64,000 bases of DNA, from assembly GCF_021347895.1 (NCBI RefSeq), contig NC_067118.1, positions 37,003,755-37,067,754 on the forward strand, in the 5' to 3' direction. Both the position numbers and the translations under genes were made by a program. Positions 47,001-60,300 of the stretch are shown here, piece by piece. Origin of the DNA: Acanthochromis polyacanthus (lineage: Eukaryota > Chordata > Actinopteri > Pomacentridae). Position 1 is the first letter of the stretch, and each line of letters begins with the position of its first letter. The notes under the pieces are model-generated. The model was not told the origin of the DNA. It saw only the letters and a list, made by a program, of their open reading frames with translations, and searched no databases.

Positions 47001-47887
47001 GATCACAATGGATGATAAGTTGCCCTTTGGCCTTCTAGATGGTGGAAAAGGTCCCTGCTGATACTGACCATTGACTGTGCTGATAATGTCCACAATCAGG
47101 TGGCTACATAATGATGTGATGGATGGATGGTGGGTGTTGATGACGTGGGTGTGACGTGGGTCCGACATGGGTTCTGCGTCACTTTGAATGATGCTGGAAT
47201 TGTAGGAAGGATTTATCTCATTTCCTTTGTAAAGGACACACTACTGTATTCTTTGCTAAAGGAGATAAGAAAAAGGAGGCATTGAAGCACCTTCTTCTTT
47301 GCATTTAGAGAATTTGACCAGCTCTTATCGTGGCTGCCATTTAGACACTTCCAAGTTAAGAACCTTCCGAAGCAAAATAGACTAATTAACTACAGCATTA
47401 GTGACTGAAAAGACCCAATCAGGAAGCCCAGATAGCTGCGTCATCATTTACAAAAGTCTCAGATTCTCCCTGTACATACTAATTCTGCAACAGAATTTCT
47501 GAAAATCTTCCCCTTGAATTGAGTTCTTGCAAAACATCCTATTTTCAGTGGCCTAAATGTGTGTTTGGTCAGAACACAAAACAGTATGTAAAAATATGCA
47601 AAAGATTTGTGTACGCAGCTATAATACTTAGATTTATGTGTGTGTGTTATAGCTGTCACGACCTTTTTCTAACTCACACATTTTTGCTTATATTTATGTA
47701 GCTTGAAGACTTAACTTCATCTGAACTCTTCTTTATTTTCTGCATTCAGCATAGAGACTAATATCCTAGATGATTCATTCAGAGCTTGTTTTTTCTAGTT
47801 TCAATGTCTCTCACCAATTTAACACCTACACTCCAATATTCTGTGTAAGGATTCAGTCAGAGGTGTAATACTCATTCTTTCCATTAG
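43009..47887. other. Gene-free stretch
   Basis: A (TA)n microsatellite lies at about 43976-44002. No coding exon, RNA gene or defined transposon recognised elsewhere. A 103-codon frame at 45980-45669 (-) has no family resemblance. Confidence 0.4.
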
Positions 47888-48163
47888 GCAGCTACGCCCT
47901 GGATAATTCGCCATGTCCTTCTCAAGGCCAACAAAAAGAGACCGAAAACCATACACTTTCTCACTCTTTTGGCTGATTTGGAATCATTTACTAGTCCACC
48001 ATTCATGTCCTTGGCTTGTAGGAAGAAGCCAAAGCATCCACAGAAAACTATGAGGACATGCAAAACTGTGCACAGAAACGCCTCAAACCATCCAGCAGGT
48101 TCAAACCCACAACCTTCTTGTTGTGACACAGCAGTGCCAACAACTGGCACCACTGTGCGGTTG
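47888..48163 (-). mobile_element. tRNA-derived SINE, diverged
   Basis: Read on the - strand it starts CAACCGCACAGTGGTGCCAG (A-box region). It continues with AGAAGGTTGTGGGTTTGAAC (B-box region) and passes through GTGCACAGTTTTGCATGTCC and TTTTCTGTGGATGCTTTGGC. Same general family as 31583-32020. Confidence 0.65.
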
Positions 48164-51100
48164 TAATTCTAATGCAAATTTTCTGAGCTTATTCCAACCT
48201 GAAAAGACTGGAATGTTGATTAGATTGGCAGTGTGTGCACAGCATACAATGATAACATTATTTGTGCCGCACTAAATTGTATATTGAGTATTTTTGTCCT
48301 CGTGTCTGGCCAAAATTCATTTGGATCCTGTTGGAAAACAAGAATCATATTTCACTCAAGAAGAAAAGAGACTGTTGCTGTCAGGTCAGCACCAAACATC
48401 ACGCATACAACGTGTGATGAAAAACTCTTTAAAGTAAACTCTGGGAAATAAGAAGACAGTGAGGATGGAAGAAAGGCAGAGCAAAAAAGCATGCCTCATC
48501 CACTCAGGTGCACACTTCCATTTTGAGAGAAGTGCAGCTACATATCTGTACCTCTTCAGATTCCATTTGAAGACCCCTGTCTGACCAGCTCATTGTGTTA
48601 CTGCCACATCTCAGTGCTTGGAGCTCTCAAGAAAAGAGCTGCCGGGTGTGCCTCTTACAGCTGTCTAGTATAAAACTAACTCATGCCATTATGCTTTGAC
48701 TTAAAAAAAAAAAAAGAGTGAAACAAACAGGAACAGTGTGAGGGCTCTGTCTTCTTTCTGTCTAACAGTAAACTAATTAGTGCTACAAATGTCTTGCAAA
48801 ATATGATTCAGTGGTGAAGATATTGAAATTAGACATTAAGAACTATGATTTGAGGATGTAAAAATATAGCACGAGTCAGTTAACTGTAAAGCAGTCCAAC
48901 TATAGACATTGAATTATATAACTAGATTAAATATAGACTAGAATCTTTTTCCTCAAATTGAATAAAGTCACCACATCTTTATTTTTTCCTTTTAGTCTTT
49001 TCATTTTCAAGACGGAATACAAATTTGCAAGACTTGCCTGTAAATGCCTATGTCAACAGGCTAAGAACTTTATAAGTACGCGACATTGTGGCAATTAAGA
49101 TAACCACATGAAGGGGCCTTTTTGAGGGGTGGCATTAAGTTGCTGCAAAATGCTATGGATCATTTAGTTTTACAGTGTCACTGACAAGCACGGCAATAAA
49201 AAGACCGATAGCATGGCGGCCATCTGTCCCACTGAGCCGTGGCCTTTTCTCTGCAATATAGTTTTATATTATTTCTTGAAGTGATGAAAGGGCTGCTCTA
49301 TGTATGTAGGCTAGTCAGAATAATTGGTGCTTATGAATGCTGGCATTATATATAATAAATATTTTTCATCCTTGGTTCTTATTATATCAAAAGCACTGCA
49401 GTGTTACACAAGCTTCACGTGTAAACACTTCTGAGTGCTTATATATGTAGAAAGAAACAGCTCTTTTCAAACACACTGCATTCTCCAAGGGGATCCAATT
49501 CCCAGTCATCACAGTGGGACCATCTAGTGGCTAAACTGTGTATTGATGCAAAAATTAGAGAACTGCTGCCAAGCTGTCGTTCAGTTTAGGAATGCTTGGA
49601 GGAAAGAAAAAACCCCAGGGGAACAACATGGGGGCTGTCTTCTACAGGAAATCAGCACTGCTCTCCAGACAGTACAATCCTGCTCTTCATCAGTCAGTAC
49701 AATGCAGCACCAGTCAGCTGCTCCTCCTCCTCCTCCTCCTCCTCCTCCTCCTCCTCCTCGCTGCTTCGACGGCTCACAAAGGAGGCTCAGCGATGCCCGA
49801 TAGCAGCTGAGATGAATGACTCGCTAAAAAGTTGCATGTTTGTGCTCATGTGGAACAAATGCTCAATTCAAACTCAAAGAAATGCGTTTTGAATAGTAGT
49901 TTTACAGATTAAAAATACACTCAGATGACGCAAGTAGAAACAAATCTACTTTTTGGAGGCCTAGAATGTTCTGTTTTTTACACTGTCATTGAATTGATGA
50001 TTATATGTTTTAGATCAGAGCAGTGGTGTACATTCTGTTCAGTCTATCGGCTTGGTTTTAGGCTTCCTATGTACTATCATGATGAGTGTGTGAGTGTGTG
50101 TGTGTGTGTGTGTGTGGGGGGGGGGGGCGGCCACTGAGTTTATTAGGATGCATTATGGAGAAAAAATGTGTATTTCATGCTCAGAGGAGCAGATAGTGGA
50201 ATTACCAAAGACTCTGTGGAGAAAAAAAAAAGTGCTTCCGGGCAGTAATTTTCACACATTTTCGCTGGTGGCCTTTATAAAAGAGGTCTCTCTGTGCTTG
50301 TGACCCCTTCACACAGGTTAATGCATAAGATATGAGTTCATTTAGGTGCGTTTTACAGGCCTGAACAGCTAAAGCTATCTCGCATTTTACAGTACATTAG
50401 CAACATTTAAATAAAAAAACCTGAAAAAGAATCTAAAATTGAATAAGAAAACCTTTTTTCCTCCTGTTCCGTCTAATCAGTGATCTTCTAAGCCCTCAGA
50501 TTTGTCTTGTGGCACCTTGGAGGGAACCAAACCTGAATACTGGGAACCATTTTAAAAGGAAAAATCGTGGGAATAATCAGGGTGAATTCTAATCTGAAGA
50601 AGTTTGCCAAAAGCAGAAAAAAAAAAGATTGCAACTCTGATCTCATCTTTGAAAACCCTGCAGCAGGGCAAGATAATAACAGGGCAACTCCTAATTTATG
50701 AGCGTAGTGATTTTACTGCAAGAAATATCTATGTAATATATCATTTTATGAGGCACAGCTCGAAGCGCTGCATTTACAGCCTTCAACTCTTCTTTGAGAC
50801 ACTCAGAAACAGCACGTTCATGAATTGCAGATGAGATATTTATAGTATTTCTCTGATGACAGAAGGAACTGGACCACACGGATTGATTCATTAAAACTCT
50901 GCAGACAGTATCATTTAATGATTTATTGACATTTACTTTTTTCCACCATGGTTTCTCTTGATACCAATAGTATTTACCATAAAGTTTCTTTTTCATTTAA
51001 ATTACATTTATAATGTTTTACTCACATACACATTTATTGTTTAATTTTCTTATTGCAATAAACAAGAGTAGCCAGAATGAGTCAGGTATTGCTACAATTC

Positions 51101-52389
51101 GCCATACAAACTCTTTTCCCCCTCTGATAATGGAGTTCAAAAATAACTTTATTGGCAAGACAAAAGTACACCATAGCCTCTCCATCTCTCTCGCTCTCTG
51201 CTCTGAGAGAGACTGAGGGCAAAATAAGGCTAAGGCTAGTAGCCTAAACACAGCTAACTTGAAACACCTGCCCAGAAAGTAGGAATCTAACATTTATTTC
51301 CCAAATGTGAAAAATGAGGATGACTCGATGGGAGTTACCACTTTATGAACATATCAAGGACAATATGAACATATCCGTGGTGCTACTTGACTGACCTACC
51401 AGGGACAGCATTGCAGTACTTTAGTTCGGTGGGTTATTGATCAAGTCTCTGAGAGAATCCAGTATGATTGATCACCCAGAACCAAACCCACGCAGGCTCT
51501 TGTCTCCATTATTATGTTTTAGGCCACTTTATAGCTCCAGGTTGCCTCTGTTTCTGATTGGTGGGAGGTGGAGGAGAGAGCAGATCCCAACACACACTAG
51601 AATACATATGGTACACACACCAACAGGAAGGAGAGCACGGATCCTGGAATAGTATCTCACTCACAAAATGAAATCGTAGATTACGTTCAGCAACAGAAAA
51701 AAGAGCACAATGGTGGAAGCCGACTCCAAGCCAGCCTCTTCTTTAAGTAATGGCATTGATAATGTTCCTCAGGATTTTCACTTAGACACATTTCTCACAC
51801 AGAAAAAAAAAAATAATGCAACTCTGTAAATCCAAATGAACAACAAAAAAAGCCAGATCTAGCTTTATTCCCTTGATACCTGGTGTTGTACCCTGTTCCC
51901 CAAGCAGAGATAACCATAGTAAAAAGGCCCTTTAATATGAAGGGTCGGTCCCTATGCCCAGCTACACCTCTGTCTCTCTTTACCCCTCTCTCAATCCCCT
52001 AAAGGACTTGACTCCTCGTGGAAGAACAGGAAAGTCTGTCAGCTGGCGTGCTCCCAGTTTACACATGACTCCAGACAATATGTCACAACATGTCACAATG
52101 ATAACAAGTCACTCTGATAAAAATTGCTCATTGCATTGCAATATTCAGACAAAGGTAAGACATTAGAGCTCATTGCTTCTCAATGAAAGGGCACAGTGTA
52201 CATCTCGTTCAGAAAAGGGTTTTAGTTTCAAGCTGTCAGGCAAGATAGGTCTGCTGCTGCTTAGCTAGCTTTTTGTGGCTCCCCACTGAGTCAGTTCTTC
52301 TGCCTGTTTATCAGTCTGTCTAAGTCACTTATATGATCCACAGTCCCCTTTCTTTGTTTCCCTTCATGGATGAAGTTAACATTTTCCTA
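48164..52389. other. Gene-free stretch with microsatellites
   Basis: Simple repeats: (CTC)n at 49725-49760 and (TG)n followed by a G run at 50093-50127. The remaining sequence yields no exon that I recognise. Confidence 0.4.
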
Positions 52390-54139
52390 CCTACAAAAAT
52401 ATTTTTTATTGTTTTCTGTTTTGCTGATTTTTAATGTGTGATATAAACGCAAACCAACAGTCCGAACCAACCAAAACAAAGTGCTCACCAGTCTTTGTAA
52501 AAGAAAACAAATCATGGTGCGTTTCATGGCTTTCAGTTGTAAGACAGGAAGTATCAATAGATGCCTTGGGCTGGACGTCTTGGCTCCCGCTCCGGGCGGC
52601 TTCCCTACGGTTCTGGCTCGGTTGTCACTCCAGCTCAAGATCATTTCTCCAAGAATGTGTTTGGCTTTCATCTTCCTCTGTTTAATTTGTTCCCTTTCAG
52701 CCTTATGGTCGCCAGTATCGATGTGGCTTCCACAATACACCCATACGAACCTTTGGATCTCAGGGAGGTGAGGAGGAGGAGGAGGAGGAGGACCGAGCAG
52801 GAATGGAGGAGGTCAACTCAGTGATGCAAAAGCCTGTCCCTGCAAGACCTTATTGTGAGGTTGCATGCAGAAATAACATTAATACATCAGTACACAGGGT
52901 CACACCAAGGTCGTAACCACCCGCCTACACAGTGAATCAGCCAGGGAATGAAGACCAGGGAGATGTGAGTGTGCCGGTAACCTTTTTGGCGTCTTAATCT
53001 AAACAGAAGTCTGATCGAATATCACCTGTGCTCTCTACAGTACAGTATTTCTATATTACTGCATGTAAAGGCACAGGATTTTTTTCCATAAACACCAATC
53101 TCTGCTACAGATTGTGGGCTTGTATTAAACAGCAGTACGGTATGTTCCAATGTGTGACTTCCGCTGCTTCTCCCATCCCCTCTCCCCTTTGGTGTGGCCG
53201 ATGTCTGACTGTTATGCAGGTTGGCAGATGTGCCCCGGAGCAATTTTTGTTGGTACAGTCTATTTTGAAACGCAGATTTGCTTGGGCTTGCGTGTCTGCA
53301 TGCTGCCTGTGGTCAACCCATCCGCTGACCCATGCCAGCCCTCCTCTCACCTCAGACTCTCAGGAAATGACAGGGGAGAGCAATCCCCCACAGTCACTTT
53401 TCTGTTCTCCTCCCCCTCCTCCTCCCCCTTCCTCAACAACCATCAGACGTGTTCAGATGCGGCTACCACCTGCCTGTCAGCCGAAGTCATGTTGTATCTA
53501 GCGAGGACCTAGTGTCACAAATTGAAGAGCTGCTGGCCTCCGGCGCAGCGCAGGCCGTGTACAGTACCGTGGAGGCCGCCACAGCTACATGTGGCGCACA
53601 GAGCAAAGACCAATGGAAGCAGCTACCCTACTGACATTACATTATTGTCTTGGTTTTTGAGGTGCATAGGATGAGAAGAGCATGTTGAGCCACGATGACG
53701 GGAGAAAAACCAACCTGGCCCGCGGTAATAATGGAACACTACATGTGGCTTAATGTTTCTAGAAAGATCTGTACGTGTTTCTTCTGTAGCTATTGAGGCG
53801 GCCAAGACCATAGGCCACAGTGCAAGGGAACAGGGGAGGTGAGAAATGTACAAGGGAGTTCAATGCATAATGAAAACCTCTCCTGTGCTCGTTCCATCTG
53901 CAGAAGTCTTTTGAAATGGAGGGCGAGTGAATGGAGAGTTTCAGGTAAAGGGGAAAAAGAGAGACATACACTCCTTTCCGCTATCCCTTTCCCTTGCTAT
54001 TCTCTCAGTCAGATATTTAAATGATTGGATTTTTTACCCCCCCCCTTTGTCAATTGCTGTTTGTTGATCGTGTTTGTAGCTTCACAGTGTGCTTTTTGGA
54101 GTGGATGCTTCTGACTGGCTGAAGTCAGAGGGTGATGTG
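52390..54139 (-). other. Possible long 3'UTR of the ZNF385 gene
   Basis: From the stop at 54140 downstream, composition is GC-richer than in the desert to the left. The first good - strand poly(A) signal I see is the complement of TTTATT at 52405-52410. A (GGA)n tract lies at 52767-52791. Inference only; part may be intergenic. Confidence 0.35.
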
Positions 54140-54388
54140 TCAGTAGGGAGAGAAGAGGATGGGCCCGTGGGTGGTGCGGATGGGCCCCGGGGCGGGTCTC
54201 AGGATGGCGTGGCTGAGAGGCGGGCCTTGCAAGAGGTGATGGTGTGGGTGAGGCGCAGGAGCAGCTGCACGGAGAGCCAGCTGGTTCGAGGACGCCGCAG
54301 CGGCCATTGCTGCGGCAACAGCCAAGGGGTTGGGCAAGAGGCCGGCACCCAAAGCTTTGGTAAGATCCTTGGAAAAGGTCAAAGAAGA
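54140..54388 (-). CDS. znf385a: znf385a terminal coding exon
   Basis: Acceptor TGTTTTCAG|TCTTCT, phase 0. Encodes SLTFSKDLTKALGAGLLPNP, an AVAAAMAAAASSN segment and a His/Pro-rich stretch, ending GPIRTTHGPILFSPY and TGA (54142-54140). Confidence 0.9.
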   Translation of the reverse strand, partial: SSLTFSKDLTKALGAGLLPNPLAVAAAMAAAASSNQLALRAAAPAPHPHHHLLQGPPLSHAILRPAPGPIRTTHGPILFSPY

Positions 54389-57300
54389 CTGAAAACAGAA
54401 GAGATAAGAGGAGGAGGAAGGAGAGAGGTTATACATGATTAGTTTAAGAAGGTCAAAACAGGCAGGAGAAGCAGATATAGACTCCTGTAACCTGTCATAA
54501 TGCAGAGGGTTCAGTTCAGCCGCGTTAAAATTTTCAAGAGGAAGACTCGGCCAAAAACAAAGCTAAGGTTTTGTGAGGCTCGAGTCACACATGCTCTGAC
54601 TCCAGGGCCTTGCAGACGTCACGTTCTCGGGTATCACCGTCTATCTGATCCGTGGATCTCAGGTTAACTAACTGTGTCATAGGAGCCAGAATGCAGCAGT
54701 GAAAGGTTACCGTCAGATCAGCTCCCCTGTGCTTCTTGTGTCGGCTGAGGAGGGGGTTAGGCTTGCCTGCCATGCCATCCCGGTGCCTTCGACTTGATAT
54801 GTGCTGAAAATAAAGAACACAGGAGGATGAATTATTCACTTTTTCTGTAAGTGAACATAAGCTATTAAGTGAGCATAAGATATTTGGACAGGCTTTGGTT
54901 GAACAAGTGTGAACAGTAAGACTTAAATTAACAAAACAGACTAAGTGTGCTTTAGCTCTTGTGTTGTCCTGTAGGTGAAAACTGACCCGTTTTAAAGTTT
55001 GAAAATGTGGGAAAAAATATACATTTTCACAGTGAAACTTCTGATGTCCACATTTTCAACATTTCTGGGAAATCTTTGAACATTTATTTGGTGGAAAAAA
55101 AAAGTTAATGTTTCTTAAGAACATTCACATAAAAATCAACCAAAATCCAGCGAAATTCGCTGGATTTTGGTTGATTTTTATGTGAATATTCTTAAAGAAA
55201 ATATTAGAAGTTTTACTGATATATATGCAATCACTTTAGATATTTTTTAGGATTTTTTGGGAAGATTTTTACTCATTTTTTCAAAATATTTACAAGCATT
55301 TTCCTTCCAAATTTGGGAGATTTTTTAAATAATAAAACTTTCAAGGAATTTTTGCAATTTTCTTCCTGAAGGTTTTTTACAAGTTTTCCGAAATTTGGGG
55401 AATTTTTTTTGCTGAATTTTTGGATTTTTTTCAGACAAGGAAACAATATTTTTTGGTGCGGGTAAATGAGGACAGCAGGAGGGTTAAGTCTCAGTCTAAG
55501 TGTGCTTGTTCTACAGTTAAACAGTTATTGTTTGGGAGGAAATGCTTAACATGAAATAGGTCCGTTTCCCTCTTCTCTTATCATAATGTTTTGGGTATTA
55601 GAATGGTTTCGTGTTCCTCTTCCTCCTACCTGTTTGAGTTGCAGTTCAGAGTTGACCCGCACATTGCAGATCTCACAGTGGAAGGTTCGTTCCTGAGTGT
55701 TGGGGTCCACTGGCCCCCCTCCCTGCTCTCCGCTGGGCTTCGGGCCCAGGCGAGGATATGCCTTGATGGGTCCCAACCCGCTCCGTGCCTCCAGGATAGT
55801 TTTGTGTTTCGTACCTGCAGGCGGACACACAGACACGAGCGAGCAGAACAGCGGGTCAGCAGTGCCATTAGCTCAAGACAAAATTACAAATTTAGAAGCT
55901 AATAGAATAGAATGAAATAATACGGTGGAGATGAATCACTATTTATAACATCTGAGTCACGCTGCTTCCACCTGTATGAAGTAAAATGAGATTGGACGGC
56001 GTTTCTCCGTAGCTCGCATTACTGCTGGAGGAACAATGACATTGACAAATGTCAGAGGATGATAGAAAAGAATATGTAGCGCGGGCTGGATTCTGTGATG
56101 AAGGACCACACGTGCACACCATGATCTACTACATATAGAAGGTTGTACAGCTGAGCTTTCACCACAAGATGGCAGCAGTCAGACAGCTGTGCAGGCACTA
56201 ATCTGTAAGATGAATTCTATTGTGAGGATAAGTAATTCACTAAAGTGTAAGTGTTTTCATTTTATGCTGTGTTTTATACACTTACACTCCACTGCATTTC
56301 AGAGAGAAAGTATTGTCCACTCCACTCCACTCCATTTATTTGACAGTTTCAGTTACTTTTTGAGATTGACGTTTTACACGCCGGATAATATAACAAGCTT
56401 TTAAAATTCTACCCACTTTGTCAAAGATTAAAGCAGCAGTTTCCAGCCCTTTTTGGATTCTGTTGTCTTACTAAAAACCACTGTGTAGTTGGGATCACAT
56501 TTCACATGTCTTAACAGCTCCACAAATAGTGGTTTTCCTCTTTAAACTTCGCACATGGTTTGCTTTAAGTAAATGCTCACATGATCCACTATCTTGCCAG
56601 ATATAAAAGATTACAAAAAAAGTCAATAAACAGAAACAGATTTGTCTACCAGAGCTTGTTTTTCTTCTTTCCTCTCATTAATTGTCTGACAAAACCTCAG
56701 ATTTATCTGTTGTCCCTGCATATAAAACTGCATGCAAACTTGTTCACACTAGCTCCACCTGCAGCAGAAACAACATAACATGCTGCTTACATGCAAACAC
56801 TTTAGTATTAATAATTCATCATCATATATTAATCAGACTACATTTTGCTGCTAACACTTAAGTACTTTTACTTAAGCGGGATTCTTCTTTCTGCCCTTTC
56901 ACCTGTACTGGATTATTACATAGCTCTTCTACAAAAAAGAAGGATCTGATTACTTCTTCTACACTTTTGATTTACAATGTTTGAATTAGTGGAGTGGGGA
57001 GGATAAGGCCATACAGTATGCACTGTGAAATATTATATCCACCATATGTGCCAATATCAATAATAACGCTGGATGACTGAACCTTCACCTTCACTATCAA
57101 TAAATTAGACTGTAAATGCCAAAGTTTGGAAATTTAAGGACATCTTATTATGAGATGCAGGTTTTATCTGGTCTTGGAATGGATTTACAGTCAACATTTG
57201 CTATTGTGCTGTGTGAGAATAAAAGCCTGTCTCCCTAGATATTTATGTGATAAAACAGTGCTATTTTACAAGCTAATAACCGCTGTTTTAACATACTGGG

Positions 57301-60300
57301 AGCAAATCAAAATGTCTCCAATCTGATTTTGAAAGAGCTTTATGCATATCTGTGGTGAATCAGGAATTCTTTCTGTTGCCAATTAACACTACTGAGTAAT
57401 TAAATAGGCCCTGTTCTATTGGAGATGACACTAGACACAAAACACCCAAATTCAATGCACAATAAATTTGTTGTCTTAAATATAAAACAATACCAAGTAA
57501 TGACACATCTAGACATGAACTCAGGGGTCTTAATTGTTTGATTTCCCCCATGATTCTAAAAAGAAGAGCAACCCAAATTCATCTGAACCTTAAAGCTGCT
57601 GTCCGGAGTTTCCGTTTGTTTTCAATTTATGTATCATTTTTTAACAAAGCTTAAATGTGTTAGTCTAGTTCGATACTATAATATAAAGTTAGTATAACGC
57701 GATATGAAAATTTATTCCTGAGCTCCGCCTTCCTCTCATAGAGCCCCATGTTATTCCAAAAAGCACCGGTCGCTGCCGACCAATCAAGTTCGAGCTTCAG
57801 CTTTGTCATGCTGTCAATCAACGGTTACGCGCACAGCAAACAAGCCCATGCAGAGGTGTGCGAGCTACGCACTACGCAACCGCGCGCACATTTGTTTTGC
57901 TTGTGGAGGAGAGAGCATCAGGGATCAGCAACTTCCAGAAAAGTTACCAATCCCACGGCTTGTCAGGCCAAGAGACTGCAGGACGTTTTTTGGCTCGGGG
58001 TGCTCGCGTCGCTCCCCGACCACGGCCTCCATAGCCCGCCTGACGGCTTCGTTTAGATGCCCGACCTCTGGAGGAAGATGTTGGGGCGTCTGGGACATAC
58101 TCTTCGTCAGAGGAGTCATGCAATTCTGAACTCTAGATAGAAATAAATAAACAATGTAACACATATACACGCGTAAATGCACTAAGTTTGATAAACAACG
58201 TCATCCAGAGGGATACACGAGTGTAATCACATATTGAAACTTTACTCGTTCGTCCTAGCAGATTCATGTTATTTTGGTATTAGGACAGGTTAGACTCAAT
58301 ACAGCATTCTAACGTAATTCCTTTATTATTTACTAAATGTACTAAATGTAGAAGAGTGGAAAACAGCAAAACAGGCAAGATGCTGCAGCACTCCGGGCAC
58401 TTCTCTCATGTACTGCGCGCGTGCACAAATAAAGGGGCGAAATCAGAGGGAGGGAGGGTGGGACCAACAGTGTTTTGGGAGACGCTGTGATTCAAACTCC
58501 GGACAGCAGCTTTAATTCTGTGTGCAATATTTCACATATATCCTTAACTTGGCATTTCTCCAAGCACCATATGGCTGCATTTGCATAGAGGAATGTGTTC
58601 TTGCATGCTGCATATTATTAAGAGTGAGCCCGAATAGTTTCTCATTGAAGAATCAAATTTTGTTCTGTAAAAAAAAAAAAAAAAAAAAAAAAATCATCCC
58701 ACTCCTCCCCCCACATGCTTCTTTACACTCAGTGGGGAAAAAAAACACACACACATTCCACCGTCATTGGCTCTGACTTTGAGATATGAATTTGAGTCAC
58801 TCTCTGAAATCCCTTTGAATAGAGTTAAGGTTACAGAAGAGCGAGGAATCATGGGGGTTGTTGGTGGTGGGGGGGACATGTAGGCTGCGGGCTACACTGG
58901 GGAGGAAGGGGGCTACAATGACAGGTTTTGCTTGTGGCCAAAAATGTGCTCTTGGGTGTCTGTTTTTTGCCTTTGTTCTATTTTGGTCTGACAATGGATG
59001 GCCCGGTGGATTTTGTGCCTTTGTGAGGTTGACTCACAGCGTTAAAACTCACACACAGGCAGACAACATACATTCAAAAACAGAAAAACAGGCGACGGGT
59101 TGACAGGAAACGGTTGTGTAAATGTTTAAACTACATTACATCATTTTTTTCCCCCTTTTCTTTCCCATCTTTGCAGTTTATTCTATGCCACGCACGCTGC
59201 TCACGTCTGTGTCTGCGTGACATATGCTTTTATTTTTGAACCCTGCTAATATGCACAGTTTTGATTTTGAGAATGAGTGAGGGTGATTGCTTCCAGATTG
59301 TGTTCCTCTTGGAGTTTCAGCTGTTTCGGCTTTTAGTCATCCAGAGGTTGAACTGTGGAGCTGACAGCAGGCTGTGACCCAGGATCTTGTTTAGACGCTG
59401 TAATGTACCATGTGTAATCTTTCTTTTACACGTGTATGTACATTGTAAGAAGTGTGCTGGTAGGAAGATACAACATAAATTTATGTGCCATTGTAAGACT
59501 GATAAACCATTAATCAGAGCAAGAAAACGCATGATTGTTAAAAGCCTTACAGAGGTTAATCTAGCTATAATAGTGACAGTGATTGCACTGTTATTGATTA
59601 AGACTTCATCTCACATTAAGAGGTATTTGTTGGCTGCTTTCATGTCTGGCTGAGCTGGCTGGAGCTAAAATCACTCAAGGCAAATAGGATACAGTTACAC
59701 TGATAAGGAGTCGGTACTACTTTATGTTTAGTGAATGTATGCTTAAGAGAATTCATACATCTCCCAAAAACAGCAGCAGCAGCTCAGCAGATGAAGCTAT
59801 CTCAGAGAGGTTAGGGCCAAATGAAAGGATTAAGACAACCGTGAGAATGTGTTATCATATGTAAAATCTGCCTCACAGAATGTTTAAGCTGGTATTGTGG
59901 TGAATTCACCCACATAACAGCTCCTTTTTCTCTCTTTTATTTCCCCATTTAAATCCCCCATGCTGCGGTTGCACGCCTTAACCGTCCTCCTCTGCAAATT
60001 CTGCAAACCGAAGGCCTCGGGGCATGGGAAATATTGTTCATTGCTGTGTGCAGCGAATGACAAGACAAATCATGAATCTTTGAGTGGGTGAGAGTTTTCT
60101 TTTAAGCAATTATGTCTTGTGCAATGGAAGAAAGTGGGCTGAGGTGTGGGTTCGTTCGCCGTGTAAGATAGTGGACGAGTGAGGCGCATTGACGGAACTC
60201 TGGAAACCAGGAGAGCAGTGCACAGTTACAGAGGTCAAGCGTGTCGGTGTCAAACAGATCGTTTATCTGCTGATCAGTGTTTCTCTTTGTGCCCTCGACT

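Noticed and set aside
49543..49892. Overlapping frames with Pro, Leu or Ser homopolymers
   Set aside because: Three-frame readings of a (CTC)n microsatellite; no conserved flanking domain.
52699..52767. Possible exon between TTCCCTTTCAG and GGGAG|GTGAGG on the + strand
   Set aside because: The splice-like signals are good, but none of the three frames resembles a known protein and no partner exon is evident; probably chance within GC-richer DNA.
53028..53634. Several + strand frames of 60-157 codons
   Set aside because: Mutually overlapping in different frames with no motif; they lie antisense to the presumed ZNF385 3' untranslated region.
54089..54442. + strand frame of 117 codons rich in Gly/Arg
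   Set aside because: Exact antisense shadow of the znf385a terminal exon.
55111..55200. microRNA precursor
   Set aside because: The hairpin loop would be a single base, so it is a palindrome rather than a pre-miRNA.
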